From assembly GCA_900315165.1 (NCBI GenBank), contig OMXZ01000022.1, forward strand, positions 1 to 64,000: DNA of 64,000 nt. Direction: 5' to 3'. Source of the DNA: an uncultured Actinomycetes bacterium. Its GTDB lineage: Bacteria > Actinomycetota > Coriobacteriia > Coriobacteriales > Atopobiaceae. The notes below the pieces were generated by a model. The model saw nothing but the letters and a program-made list of their open reading frames with translations, did not search any database and was not told the DNA's origin. Below, in pieces: positions 28,278-36,362 of the stretch (positions within the stretch are counted from its first letter, which is position 1; every line of letters begins with the position of its first letter). The position numbers and the translations under genes are program-made.

Positions 28278-29186
28278 ATGTCCGACGTAATCACCATCGA
28301 GAACGGCGACCTCACGGCACAGGTCAAGGTCAAGGGCGCGGAGCTCGCAAGCCTCAAACGCGGCGAGGACGAGTACCTCTGGCAGGCCGACCCGCACTGG
28401 TGGCCGCGTCAGGCGCCGGTGCTCTTCCCCATCGTCGGCAACCTGCGCAATGACAAGGCCACCTCGGCCGCCGGCCCCTGCGCCATGGGCCGCCACGGCG
28501 TCGCCCGCATCAACGACTTCGAGGTCTGGTCGGTCGGGTCGGGCACGGTCACGATGCGCCTTCAGTCCAGCGACGAGACCCTTGCCGCCTACCCCTATCC
28601 CTTCGTCCTCGACATGACCTACACGCTCGAGGCGAGCACGGAGGGCGGCGCGCCGGATACCCTGCGCCAGACCTTCGAGGTCAGCAACACAGGCGACCAG
28701 GTCATGCCCTTCTCTGTGGGCGGCCATCCCGCCTTCAACGTCCCAGCCCCCGGCCGCACCGACGCCTGGGAGGACTATGAGCTGGTCTTTTCCGAGCCCT
28801 GGACCTACGCCTCCCCCGGCATCGCGGGCGGCCTTTGGGACTACGGCATCCAGATTCCCATCGTCGACGACGCCGACCGCATGCCGCTGCGCCGCGACCT
28901 CTTCGTCCACGACACCGTCGAGCTCGAGCACGTCCCCGGCCACACCGTGACCCTCGCCAGCAAGGAGAGCGGCCCCGTCCTACGCGTCGACTTCGACGAG
29001 TTCCCCTACCTCGGCGTCTGGTCCGCCGGCTGCGAGACCGGCGACGCCCCCTTCCTCGCCATCGAGCCATGGACCGGCACCGCGACCCGCACCGACGAGG
29101 ACGACGTCTTCGAGCACAAGCAGCACACGCTCTTCTGCGAGCCGGGCGACACGATGACGCGCTCCTTCACGATCACGCTGCTGTAG
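28278..29186 (+). CDS. Aldose 1-epimerase family protein
   Basis: The 302-aa beta-sandwich protein is of the GalM/LacX type. Catalytic-type residues are visible in MGRHGVARINDFEVW (His), GGHPAFNVP (His) and LAIEPWTG (Glu). ATGs lie at 28272 and 28278, both after AGGGAAAGGG; I chose the second by family start and spacing. It diverges from the MalY-like gene. A half copy of the hairpin repeat follows its stop by 29 nt. Confidence 0.87.
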   Translation: MSDVITIENGDLTAQVKVKGAELASLKRGEDEYLWQADPHWWPRQAPVLFPIVGNLRNDKATSAAGPCAMGRHGVARINDFEVWSVGSGTVTMRLQSSDETLAAYPYPFVLDMTYTLEASTEGGAPDTLRQTFEVSNTGDQVMPFSVGGHPAFNVPAPGRTDAWEDYELVFSEPWTYASPGIAGGLWDYGIQIPIVDDADRMPLRRDLFVHDTVELEHVPGHTVTLASKESGPVLRVDFDEFPYLGVWSAGCETGDAPFLAIEPWTGTATRTDEDDVFEHKQHTLFCEPGDTMTRSFTITLL

Positions 29187-29214
29187 TCCCCTACGCCCGA
29201 GCGGGGACGAGCAC

Positions 29215-29241
29215 CTGAGAAAAAGCTCGCATAAGCGAAAA
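29215..29241 (+). repeat. Half copy of the dispersed hairpin element
   Basis: CTGAGAAAAAGCTCGCATAA and the next seven bases match the reverse complement of one arm of the full element at 36363-36525 base for base. It lies 29 nt after the plus-strand stop at 29186, oriented to that gene as the full copies are to asrC and valS. A weak GTCCCC/GGGGAC hairpin (29186-29208) precedes it. Confidence 0.7.
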
Positions 29242-29260
29242 GCATGTCTGATGTCGTCAG

Positions 29261-29427
29261 TTACGTGGGGCCAACAACGGTTACGTAGTCGCTGACAACA
29301 ATTACGTAGCATCTGACATCGGCTACGTCAGTTTGTGAGCTAGTGGGCCCACTAGGTCGCAAATCGACGTAGCCGTCGTTCACACCTACGAGCTTGTTGT
29401 CGAGGGCTACGTAGCAGTTGTCGATTG
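29261..29427. repeat. Phased 21-bp TACGT repeat array
   Basis: Eight degenerate units are laid end to end. TACGT or a one-base variant occurs at 29262, 29282, 29303, 29324, 29366 (GACGT), 29387 (TACGA) and 29408, spaced 20, 21, 21, 42, 21 and 21 bp. The slot at 29345 is replaced by a perfect 16-bp palindrome, CTAGTGGGCCCACTAG (29340-29355). Several units continue with CTGACA about 6 bp after TACGT. It fills the gap between convergent genes and contains no ORF. Confidence 0.7.
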
Positions 29428-29462
29428 AATCCTAGACGCAACGTGCAACACGGGACAGCGCG

Positions 29463-29617
29463 GAGGGCTGCGAAGGGCTGGAAAAATTGTGAGCATGAAA
29501 CCCTGCGGCTTGAAGCGTTAGGCGCGTCTAGCAGGCGCTTTGTGCCTGCGTTTCGCGCCTGCTTCAAGCCGCAGGGTTTCGTTTATGCGAGCTTTTTCCC
29601 AGCCCTTTGCAGCCCTC
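29463..29617 (-). repeat. Long rod-like hairpin element, copy 1 (after asrC)
   Basis: The 155-nt imperfect palindrome starts 13 nt past the asrC stop. The outer stem (29463-29481 with 29599-29617) pairs 18 of 19 bases plus one G-U. An A5/T5 stem and an asymmetric internal loop follow: TTGTGAGCATGA against a strand containing TTATGCGAGC. The next stem (AAACCCTGCGGCTTGAAGC with its complement) and an apical arm AGGCGCG/CGCGCCT with GCAGGC/GCCTGC complete the rod. The same plan recurs at 36363-36525 with different but still complementary stems. Function is unknown. Confidence 0.8.
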
Positions 29618-29629
29618 AGCGCGTCAGCC

Positions 29630-30748
29630 TTACTTGAGCTCGTTCGAGCGGTCGTAGCGTTTGCCGCCCCAGTAGATGTGGGACGCGATCTGGGCCTTGG
29701 GGCCGGGATGGACGTCCTTCATGATCCACTTGACGAACTCGTCGAATCCGGTGCGGTCGACAATGTAGCCAACGTGCTCCTTGCCGTTGGGGGCGGCGGG
29801 ATCGATGTACTCCTCGATGTAGGCGTAGACGTTCTGGGCCATCTTGACGATGGAGTCCTCATCGATCCAGCGGGCGAAGTCCTCGGCGAGGCGGGGGTTC
29901 TGCTTGCCGGTGCGGCCGAGGAGCTTGACGCGGAAATAGTGCTCCTTGGAGCGGGTCCAAGCGCGGGTCGGGCAGTAGACGACGCAGACGCCGCAACCGA
30001 TGCAGAGGTTCTCGTCGCGGACGACCTTGCCGCCCTGGATGGAGAGGGCGCCGACGGAGCGGCGGCGGCACCAGTTCACGCACTGCTCGCAGCCGATGCA
30101 GCGGTCGGGGTCGTACTGGGGCTCGGTCATGCCGATGATGCCGAAGTCGTTGAGGGCCACGTGGGCACAGTCGTTGGAGCAGCCCGTGAAGGCGATCTTG
30201 ACGTGGCGATCGTGCGGGAAGACGGCCTTGTCCATGCGCTGGGCGAAGGCGGTCGTGTCGTAGCAGCCAAAGGGGCAGAGGCGGGCGCCGGGGCAGCCCA
30301 CGATGTTGCGCGTGCCCGAGGCGGGATAGCCCGCGCCGTGCTCCTCCTGGTTGACGCCGGATGCGTCGATCACGGACTGGAGCTCGGTGTTGACGGCGGT
30401 GCGGTCCTCCAGGCGGATGCCGGGGATCTCGAGGCCCTGGCGGTTGGTGAGGAAGACGGTGCCGTCACCGTACTTCTCAGCGATGTGGACAATCTGCTCC
30501 AGCGACGCGGCCGAGATGAGACCGCCGGGCACGCGCACGCGGCTCGCCGTCTCGCCACGGACCTTGGACTGACGGAAGGCGTTTTTCATGAGGGCCTTGA
30601 CGTTGACGTCGCGCGTCTGCTCGGGAGTGCCGGCCGGATCGGTGACCGGCTCTCTATCGGCCTCCTGGCGGATGTAGCGACCGTCCTGGCTGGTGGTGCC
30701 GAAATCGAGGATGTCCTCGGCCTCGGGGGCCTTGTTCTCTTCGCTCAT
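29630..30748 (-). CDS. asrC: Anaerobic sulfite reductase subunit C (siroheme subunit)
   Basis: AsrC, 372 aa, carries the siroheme and 4Fe-4S site where sulfite is reduced to sulfide. The siroheme-cluster cysteines are visible as CPGARLC (C-x5-C) and CSNDC (C-x3-C). Two ferredoxin motifs follow: CIGCEQCVNWC and CIGCGVCVVYC. It is the last gene of asrA-asrB-asrC. The start follows AAGGAGG. The rod-like hairpin element lies 13 nt after its stop. Confidence 0.94.
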   Translation of the reverse strand: MSEENKAPEAEDILDFGTTSQDGRYIRQEADREPVTDPAGTPEQTRDVNVKALMKNAFRQSKVRGETASRVRVPGGLISAASLEQIVHIAEKYGDGTVFLTNRQGLEIPGIRLEDRTAVNTELQSVIDASGVNQEEHGAGYPASGTRNIVGCPGARLCPFGCYDTTAFAQRMDKAVFPHDRHVKIAFTGCSNDCAHVALNDFGIIGMTEPQYDPDRCIGCEQCVNWCRRRSVGALSIQGGKVVRDENLCIGCGVCVVYCPTRAWTRSKEHYFRVKLLGRTGKQNPRLAEDFARWIDEDSIVKMAQNVYAYIEEYIDPAAPNGKEHVGYIVDRTGFDEFVKWIMKDVHPGPKAQIASHIYWGGKRYDRSNELK

Positions 30749-30760
30749 GACGCCGCCTCC

Positions 30761-31576
30761 TTAGTCGATCATGTCGCGGGACTCGGTGTAGTTGAAGACC
30801 GGGCCGTCGAGACAGACGTATTTGTCGCCGATGCGGCAGTGGCCGCACTTGCCCAGGCCGCAGCACATGCGGCGCTCCTGCGAGACCCAGATGTTCTCGT
30901 CGGGCATGCCGAGCTGCTGCAGGCCCATGATCGTAAAGCGCATCATGGGCGGCGGGCCCACGACCACAGCCTGCGCGGTCTTGACGTCGCGCAGGGGCAA
31001 GTCAGGGATGTACTTGGTGACGAGGCCGATGTTGCCCTCGTAGCCCTCCGGCGCACCGTCGACCGTGAGCGTCAGATTGATGAGCCGGTCCCAGCGGGCA
31101 AGGTCGTCGCGGAAGAGCATGTCGTCCGGGCTACGGAAACCCACGATCGCGTACTTGTCCTGGGGGGTGTCCGAGGCTGCCAGGGCGTCGATCACACCGC
31201 GGACCGGCGAGACGCCCGTGCCGCCCGCCACCACGACGGTCTCGCCGCCGGTGTAGAGGCTCACGTCAAAGCCGTTGCCGTAAGGACCGCGGAGGAGCAG
31301 CTCTTGGCCCTCGTAGCGCTCGAAGACCTCACCCGTCACGACGCCCACGCGGCGGATGGTGAGGTCGACGGACTCGCCCGGCACGATGCCGGAGACCGAG
31401 ATCGGCGCCTCGCCGTACTTGGGGATGGAGACCTCGAAGAACTGTCCGGGCTTGACCTCGCCCGTATAGGCCATGCGGAAGGTGTACTCCCTGCCCGTGT
31501 GGCGGATGACCTTCAAGATCTTTGACGGCCAAGGAATGTAGGGATTGACCTTGGGGTCCATCGATACCTTACTCAT
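30761..31576 (-). CDS. asrB: Anaerobic sulfite reductase subunit B (FAD/NADH)
   Basis: AsrB, 271 aa, is the flavin and NAD(P)H-binding electron-transfer subunit related to dihydroorotate dehydrogenase electron-transfer proteins. It has the FAD-binding barrel at the N-terminus, VVAGGTGVSPVRG for nucleotide binding, and a C-terminal 2Fe-2S-type cysteine set in CCGLGKCGHCRIG with a later Cys. It overlaps asrA by 8 bp (ATGAGTAA). Confidence 0.94.
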   Translation of the reverse strand: MSKVSMDPKVNPYIPWPSKILKVIRHTGREYTFRMAYTGEVKPGQFFEVSIPKYGEAPISVSGIVPGESVDLTIRRVGVVTGEVFERYEGQELLLRGPYGNGFDVSLYTGGETVVVAGGTGVSPVRGVIDALAASDTPQDKYAIVGFRSPDDMLFRDDLARWDRLINLTLTVDGAPEGYEGNIGLVTKYIPDLPLRDVKTAQAVVVGPPPMMRFTIMGLQQLGMPDENIWVSQERRMCCGLGKCGHCRIGDKYVCLDGPVFNYTESRDMID

Positions 31577-32618
31577 GCTCGCTCACCTCGCCTTCCGCGG
31601 CGCGCGCATCCACGGCGTCGGCCAGCTTGTTCACGCAGTTGGCAAAGGAGATGTACTCGGGGCAGATGGCGTCGCAGCGGCCGCAGCCCACGCACATGTC
31701 GTAGCCGAAGCGACGACGGAAGTCGTACACCTTGTGCAGCACCTTGAAACGCATGCGCTCGGCCCCGGTGCAACGGTACTGGCCGCCACCCGCGACATTG
31801 GTATAGCCGTCGATCATGCAGCTGGCTTGCACGCGGCGACGCTCGCCCGCGCGGCCCTCGGGGGTGTAGTAGGTATCCTGCATGGTCCAGCAGGTGCAGG
31901 TCGGACAGGCCACCGTGCAGCGGCCACACTTGAGGCAGCGCTTGGTGTACTCGTCCCATAGCGGGTCCTTATAGAGCTCATTGGGCACCGTCTCGGGGAC
32001 GCGCACACGGGTGGGGTTCTCGTCCACATGGGCGGGCTCGACGTCCTCGGAGCGCGCGGCGTTGGCCGCAAAGAGCGCGTCGAGTGCCTCGTCCTTGACG
32101 GCGCAGCGCACCTCGTCGCCGTCGAGGTCGACGGAGAAGCGCCAGCCCTCCTCGGCGACGTTGGTCCCCATGCTCGCACAGAAACAGGTCTCGAAGCTCT
32201 GGGCACACCCCATGAGGACGAAACTCACATGCTCGCGGATGCGCTGGTAGAAGGGGTCAGCCGGCCCGTTGTGCAAAAACATTTGGTCGAGGCGCTTGAC
32301 CGCTGCGATGTCGCAGGCGCGGGCGAAAACGACCACGTCGTGCTCGTCGGCGCCCGACTTCTCGCCCGCGGGTGTCACCTGATCGTCCGCGAAGAAGAAG
32401 AGCGTGTCCGACAGCGGCGTCAGAATCTCCTTGAAGGAGTAGTCCGACTTGCGGTCGAACGCGATCTCGTCAAGCGAGCGCACGAAATCGTAGCGCACGA
32501 CGTCGGTCCCCTCGAAGCGTCCCTCGCCCTTCTTGACGACCGGGGCGTAGATCAAAGACTCCTCCCCGAGCTTGCCGAGGACGGCATTCATGCCGTCGCG
32601 GCTCAGTACATAGCCCAC
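31569..32618 (-). CDS. asrA: Anaerobic sulfite reductase subunit A (Fe-S)
   Basis: AsrA, 349 aa, is the ferredoxin-like subunit passing electrons between AsrB and AsrC. Two 4Fe-4S motifs are visible: CLKCGRCTVACPTC and CVGCGRCDAICPE. The start is GTG, 5 nt after AGGGAGG. It begins 62 bp after the ABC ATPase gene and could be on the same transcript as the transporter and cbiK. Confidence 0.94.
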   Translation of the reverse strand: MGYVLSRDGMNAVLGKLGEESLIYAPVVKKGEGRFEGTDVVRYDFVRSLDEIAFDRKSDYSFKEILTPLSDTLFFFADDQVTPAGEKSGADEHDVVVFARACDIAAVKRLDQMFLHNGPADPFYQRIREHVSFVLMGCAQSFETCFCASMGTNVAEEGWRFSVDLDGDEVRCAVKDEALDALFAANAARSEDVEPAHVDENPTRVRVPETVPNELYKDPLWDEYTKRCLKCGRCTVACPTCTCWTMQDTYYTPEGRAGERRRVQASCMIDGYTNVAGGGQYRCTGAERMRFKVLHKVYDFRRRFGYDMCVGCGRCDAICPEYISFANCVNKLADAVDARAAEGEVSEHE

Positions 32619-32680
32619 CGGTACCTCCCTCTCCGAGGCTTAAAACAAGCAACTCATGTTGGCGGGAAAGCAGCGGCCCC

Positions 32681-33442
32681 TCAGCGTGCGAGCGAATAGG
32701 GATACAGCAGCCCCTCCCCCTGTTGACGTACCACGGAAGCCCCCATTGCCTCCCGCAGCACACCGGGCTCGCCGACGAGCTCGTCGGGCGTGCCCACTGC
32801 CGCAATTGTCGCATGAGCGACCACGACAATGCGCGACGAAACGGTAAAACTCGCAACCAAGTCGTGAGAGGTCGCCACCACGGCTATCCCCTCTTTTGCA
32901 AGGCCTTGCAACAGGCGTCCCACTTCGAGCCGGTGGGCGATATCGAGCGAGGCCGTCGGCTCGTCGAGCAAGAGGGTCGGTGCCCCCTGCGCCACCGCCA
33001 TGGCCAGATAGGCCCGCTGACGCTCGCCGCCCGAAAGAGACGGCACGAGGCGGTCGCGCAGGTCCCACGTATCCGTGAGCTCCATCGCGTGGCGGATAGC
33101 TTCCCTGTCCGTCTCCCCTAGTGCCTGCGAGGGGCCGAGGCGGGCATAGCGTCCGTGCGAGACGAGGGTGAGCACGTCCATACGCGCCGGCACACTCTGC
33201 TGGGGCAGGTAGGCCACACGACGTGCCCGCTCGCGATGGCCCATCTCGGAGACTTCGCGACCGTCAATCAAAATTGATCCCACATGCGGGACGAGGCCCA
33301 CCATAGCGCGCAAAAGGGTCGACTTGCCCGAGCCGTTACGCCCGACCACCGCCGTGACCGTGCCGGGCTCGAAACGATAGGTCACGTCCCGCAGCACAGC
33401 CTTGTCGCCATAGGAGACGCCCACGCCCGCAAGCTCGATCAT
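32681..33442 (-). CDS. ABC transporter ATPase, iron/cobalamin (FecE/BtuD) type
   Basis: The product has 253 aa, with Walker A VVGRNGSGKST, signature LSGGERQRAYLAMA and Walker B TLLLDEPTASLD. The ATG at 33442 overlaps the permease stop as ATGA, so it is preferred over the longer frame. It energises import with the FecCD-type permease and the lipoprotein encoded upstream. Substrate could be ferric siderophore, heme, cobalamin or another tetrapyrrole; the cbiK and asr neighbours point to iron or a tetrapyrrole. Confidence 0.92.
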   Translation of the reverse strand: MIELAGVGVSYGDKAVLRDVTYRFEPGTVTAVVGRNGSGKSTLLRAMVGLVPHVGSILIDGREVSEMGHRERARRVAYLPQQSVPARMDVLTLVSHGRYARLGPSQALGETDREAIRHAMELTDTWDLRDRLVPSLSGGERQRAYLAMAVAQGAPTLLLDEPTASLDIAHRLEVGRLLQGLAKEGIAVVATSHDLVASFTVSSRIVVVAHATIAAVGTPDELVGEPGVLREAMGASVVRQQGEGLLYPYSLAR

Positions 33443-34440
33443 GACCGCCACCCCCTCTTGCGGTGCACGAGCACCCAAATAAAGAAGGGTGCTCCGAGAA
33501 GGGACAGCAAAAGGCCCGCGGGAAGCTCATAGGGGGAAAAGAGTACGCGCGCAAGCAGGTCGCACAGGGTGAGGAAAGCCGCCCCCCACACGACGCAGAG
33601 TGCCGCCCCGGCACGGGTGCGCGCCGGTTCCACGATGCGAATAAGGTTGGGCACGATAAGGCCCACGAAGCCAAGCAAGCCGCAGACCGAGACCGCCGCA
33701 GCAGCCAGGGCGGAGGCGGCGACGATGGCAAGGGCCCGCCACCGCTTGACATCGAGCCCGAGACCGTGGGCCGTCTCGTCCCCGAGGGCAAGTAAGTCGA
33801 TGCCGGGGGCCAGGAGCACCGCCGCGACGATGCCGATGGCAACTACGGGAGCCGCCACGGCCAGCTGCCCCCACGAGACGCCAGCGAGGCCGCCCAGGCT
33901 GAAGGCGACCTTGTCCGCAACGACCTCGGGATGCAGGGTAATCACGACGTTGGTACCGGCGGAGGCAAGGCTCGAAACCGCGACACCCACCAGGACGAGC
34001 GTAGTACGCGACCCACCTGCCTTGCGCGAGATGGCCTGTACGAGCGCCGCCGCGGCGAAGGCGCCGACGAAGGCGGCCGCCTGTCGCACCAGGGCGACAT
34101 AGGGCACATACAGGGCCGCGAGCAGCGTAAAGAAGCCCGCCCCGGCATTGATGCCCATGACGCCGGGCGAGGCGAGGTCGTTGTCGAGGGCGGCTTGCAA
34201 AAGGAGGCCTGCGACGGCCAGCGCCGCCCCACAGGCGACGGAGGCCAAGGCACGCGGCAGCCGGACCTGCCAGACGACCAGGCGCGCCGCATCGCTCACG
34301 CCTCGGGTGCCCGTCAAGACGGCGAGCACGTCAGCCGTGCTCACAGCCGCGGTCCCCACCGTAAGCGACGCCGCAAAGGCCAGGGCGAGCGCCGCCGCGC
34401 CCAGCGCCACCGCAAGCCTCAGTTTCCTGCCGTCCCTCAC
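33439..34440 (-). CDS. FecCD-family ABC transporter permease
   Basis: The 333-aa protein is very hydrophobic, with about ten predicted membrane helices. The family features include LPRALASVACGAALAVAGLLLQAALDN split over two helices and the cytosolic coupling region near GLDVKRWRALAI. The start is GTG with a weak ribosome site (GACGGATGCGGC), 15 bp after the substrate-binding gene. Confidence 0.92.
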   Translation of the reverse strand: MRDGRKLRLAVALGAAALALAFAASLTVGTAAVSTADVLAVLTGTRGVSDAARLVVWQVRLPRALASVACGAALAVAGLLLQAALDNDLASPGVMGINAGAGFFTLLAALYVPYVALVRQAAAFVGAFAAAALVQAISRKAGGSRTTLVLVGVAVSSLASAGTNVVITLHPEVVADKVAFSLGGLAGVSWGQLAVAAPVVAIGIVAAVLLAPGIDLLALGDETAHGLGLDVKRWRALAIVAASALAAAAVSVCGLLGFVGLIVPNLIRIVEPARTRAGAALCVVWGAAFLTLCDLLARVLFSPYELPAGLLLSLLGAPFFIWVLVHRKRGWRS

Positions 34441-34455
34441 GCCGCATCCGTCCGG

Positions 34456-35409
34456 TTAGGCTTGCTCGTGGGCGTCACGGACGTCGAGTACCTGTTGGTA
34501 GGCCTCGGCCCAGCGGGCATTGGGCTTGTATTGGTAAAGGTCCTTGGGCAGGGTGACCACGCGGTCCTCCTTGGTGGCCGTGAGGTCCGCCCAGACGGGC
34601 TGGCTCGAGAAGGCCTGCTCGAAGGCGGCCTGAGCCTCATCGTCCTTGCCCTGGGGTATGACGAAGATGTAACAGGGGTCCGCCGCCGCGATGGCCTCCA
34701 GCGACAGGTCGTCGAGCGAGGAGGTGTCGTCGGCGACATTCGTGAGCCCAAGGTCATCGAAGATCTCGCAAGCAAAGTAGTCACTCTTGAGCACTTTGTT
34801 ATTGGTCGCAGAGACGCGCAGGGCCAGGTAGGTCTGGTCTGGAAGCCCCTGAGACGCGCAGTCCTCCTTGACCGCGTCGATTCCGTCCTGCACCTCCTCA
34901 ACGTTCTGTGCGTAGAGGTCGTCGCGACCGGTCCAAGAGGTAAGCTCGCGCATGACTTCTGCGTAATCCTCGAAGGAGTTGATGTCCACGGGATAGCAGG
35001 CGATGCCCAGGTCCTCGAGCGCCTCGCGCAGCTTCTTCTGGGTAGGGATGTCCTCGGCAAGCATCACGAAGTCGGGCTCGAGGGCGACGATGGCCTCCTG
35101 GTCGGGTTTGGCGATGGAGCCGACCGACGTCGCGTCATCCGAGATGCCCTCGAGGTCGAAGGAGTCGTCGGTGGCACCCACAAGGTTGCCGCCGGCAAGG
35201 AGCCACAGCTCGCCAACCGAGCGCGAGAGCGCGACCACACGGGAGTCCGCGCCGTATTTGGGCTCCGCTGCGGTAGACCCAGCGGACCCCGCCAAATCGG
35301 CGGATCCCGCTGCAGAGCCAGAACCTGTGGAGCCCGCCTTGGCGCAACCCGCCAACGCGGCAGCCGAGCCTATGCCCATGAATTTCAAAAGAGAACGACG
35401 AGTCAGCAT
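34456..35409 (-). CDS. TroA/FecB-type substrate-binding lipoprotein
   Basis: The 317-aa protein has a twin-arginine-like start (LTRRSLLKFMG), a lipobox LAGC, a Ser/Gly linker and a class III periplasmic-binding fold (SRVVALSRSVGELWLLAG, then LEPDFVMLAEDIPTQ). It delivers substrate to the FecCD permease. The start follows AGGGGGGT. It lies 100 bp after cbiK. Confidence 0.9.
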   Translation of the reverse strand: MLTRRSLLKFMGIGSAAALAGCAKAGSTGSGSAAGSADLAGSAGSTAAEPKYGADSRVVALSRSVGELWLLAGGNLVGATDDSFDLEGISDDATSVGSIAKPDQEAIVALEPDFVMLAEDIPTQKKLREALEDLGIACYPVDINSFEDYAEVMRELTSWTGRDDLYAQNVEEVQDGIDAVKEDCASQGLPDQTYLALRVSATNNKVLKSDYFACEIFDDLGLTNVADDTSSLDDLSLEAIAAADPCYIFVIPQGKDDEAQAAFEQAFSSQPVWADLTATKEDRVVTLPKDLYQYKPNARWAEAYQQVLDVRDAHEQA

Positions 35410-35509
35410 GTGACCCCCCTATCACGGTGCCTACTGAGTCGGACGTACGCGTCCAACAGGACAAGTGTAGACGAACCGCTGCGCTGTCATCGCATGCGAT
35501 TGTCCGAGC

Positions 35510-36259
35510 CTATGCCTCAAGGAGGGCGCGGGTATGTTCGACTGCAAGCGCGCGGACGCCCGGCAGCTCGCCCAAACCCGCGCGGACGACCTCGGTCGGA
35601 TGGCCTGCGGCGTTCAGGCGCGCGCGGAGGCTCGAGGGGTTGGTGCCGGCGATCTCACGCGCGACGTGCGTCCCCGCGACCAGCATGAGGGGCACGACGG
35701 TCACGGCGCATCTGTCGGGCAGGCCCGCGGGGAGCTCGTCCATGGTGCAGGAGGCGACATCCGTGCGGCCGAGGTCCCGCAGGGCCTGCGCGATGCGGCC
35801 ATAGACGGCGTCTGAGGCGGTCCGGGATCCGTGGCCAACCAGGAGGAGTATGTGGCTGGGACGGGCGGGATATGCATAGTCGAGCGCTTGCGCCACATGT
35901 CGCTCGTCATCCTTGTCTGCGATGAGCGGGCCACCGACCGTAGCATTCGTGCCCGCCAGGCTCTCGCGCAGCTTTGTCATTTGCGGTCCGTCGGCAATGA
36001 GGAGCGGGAGGACCGCCACGGGACCCATACCGCGGGCCTCGAGCAGGTCGACCCCATCGTTCACCAAGGGCGGCAAGCTGAGGGCGTCGGGTTCCTGCGC
36101 CGCGAGCCTCTCGCGGATACGGGCACTCGCGAGGGCTTCGGTAACGCGGATCTGGGGAAACGTCATGTCGAGCTCATCGAGCAGCGGGGCGATCACGCGC
36201 TCCCCCGCCTCGGTATTGGTACTCCCGTACCAAGCGACGACAAGTGCCCGTTTTTGCAT
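35510..36259 (-). CDS. cbiK: CbiK-type sirohydrochlorin chelatase
   Basis: The 249-aa protein has the two-domain class II chelatase layout. Metal-site histidines lie in LLLVGHGSRT and PLMLVAGTHV; the acidic residue usually found in the N-terminal half is not obvious (IADGPQ). CbiK inserts Co2+ into sirohydrochlorin for B12, and some homologues insert Fe2+ to give siroheme. Beside asrABC, whose AsrC needs siroheme, and with no B12 genes here, iron insertion is the more likely role (inference). The ATG at 36259 is preferred over an adjacent GTG because of its spacing from GAAGGA. Confidence 0.85.
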   Translation of the reverse strand: MQKRALVVAWYGSTNTEAGERVIAPLLDELDMTFPQIRVTEALASARIRERLAAQEPDALSLPPLVNDGVDLLEARGMGPVAVLPLLIADGPQMTKLRESLAGTNATVGGPLIADKDDERHVAQALDYAYPARPSHILLLVGHGSRTASDAVYGRIAQALRDLGRTDVASCTMDELPAGLPDRCAVTVVPLMLVAGTHVAREIAGTNPSSLRARLNAAGHPTEVVRAGLGELPGVRALAVEHTRALLEA

Positions 36260-36302
36260 CACGTCCTTCTCTCCCTTTCAAAGTGCAGTAGCGCGGGGCA
36301 TG

Positions 36303-36340
36303 TGAGGGGCTATGAAAAATTGTGAGCATGAAACCCCTCA
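36303..36340. repeat. Mini copy of the hairpin element
   Basis: TGAGGGG/CCCCTCA (7 bp) encloses the conserved strand GAAAAATTGTGAGCATGAAA, identical to the left arm of the full copies. The opposite conserved strand and the apical arm are missing. A TACGT site follows at 36354. Confidence 0.65.
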
Positions 36341-36362
36341 TTTCAACTCAGACTACGTTAGT

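Noticed and set aside
29261-29427. CRISPR array
   Set aside because: Units are 21 bp, degenerate and contiguous, with no unique spacers and no cas genes.
29515-29530. GTTAGGC in the hairpin apex as an integron attC core
   Set aside because: No complementary RYYYAAC end pairs with it, and it sits inside the hairpin rather than at its base.
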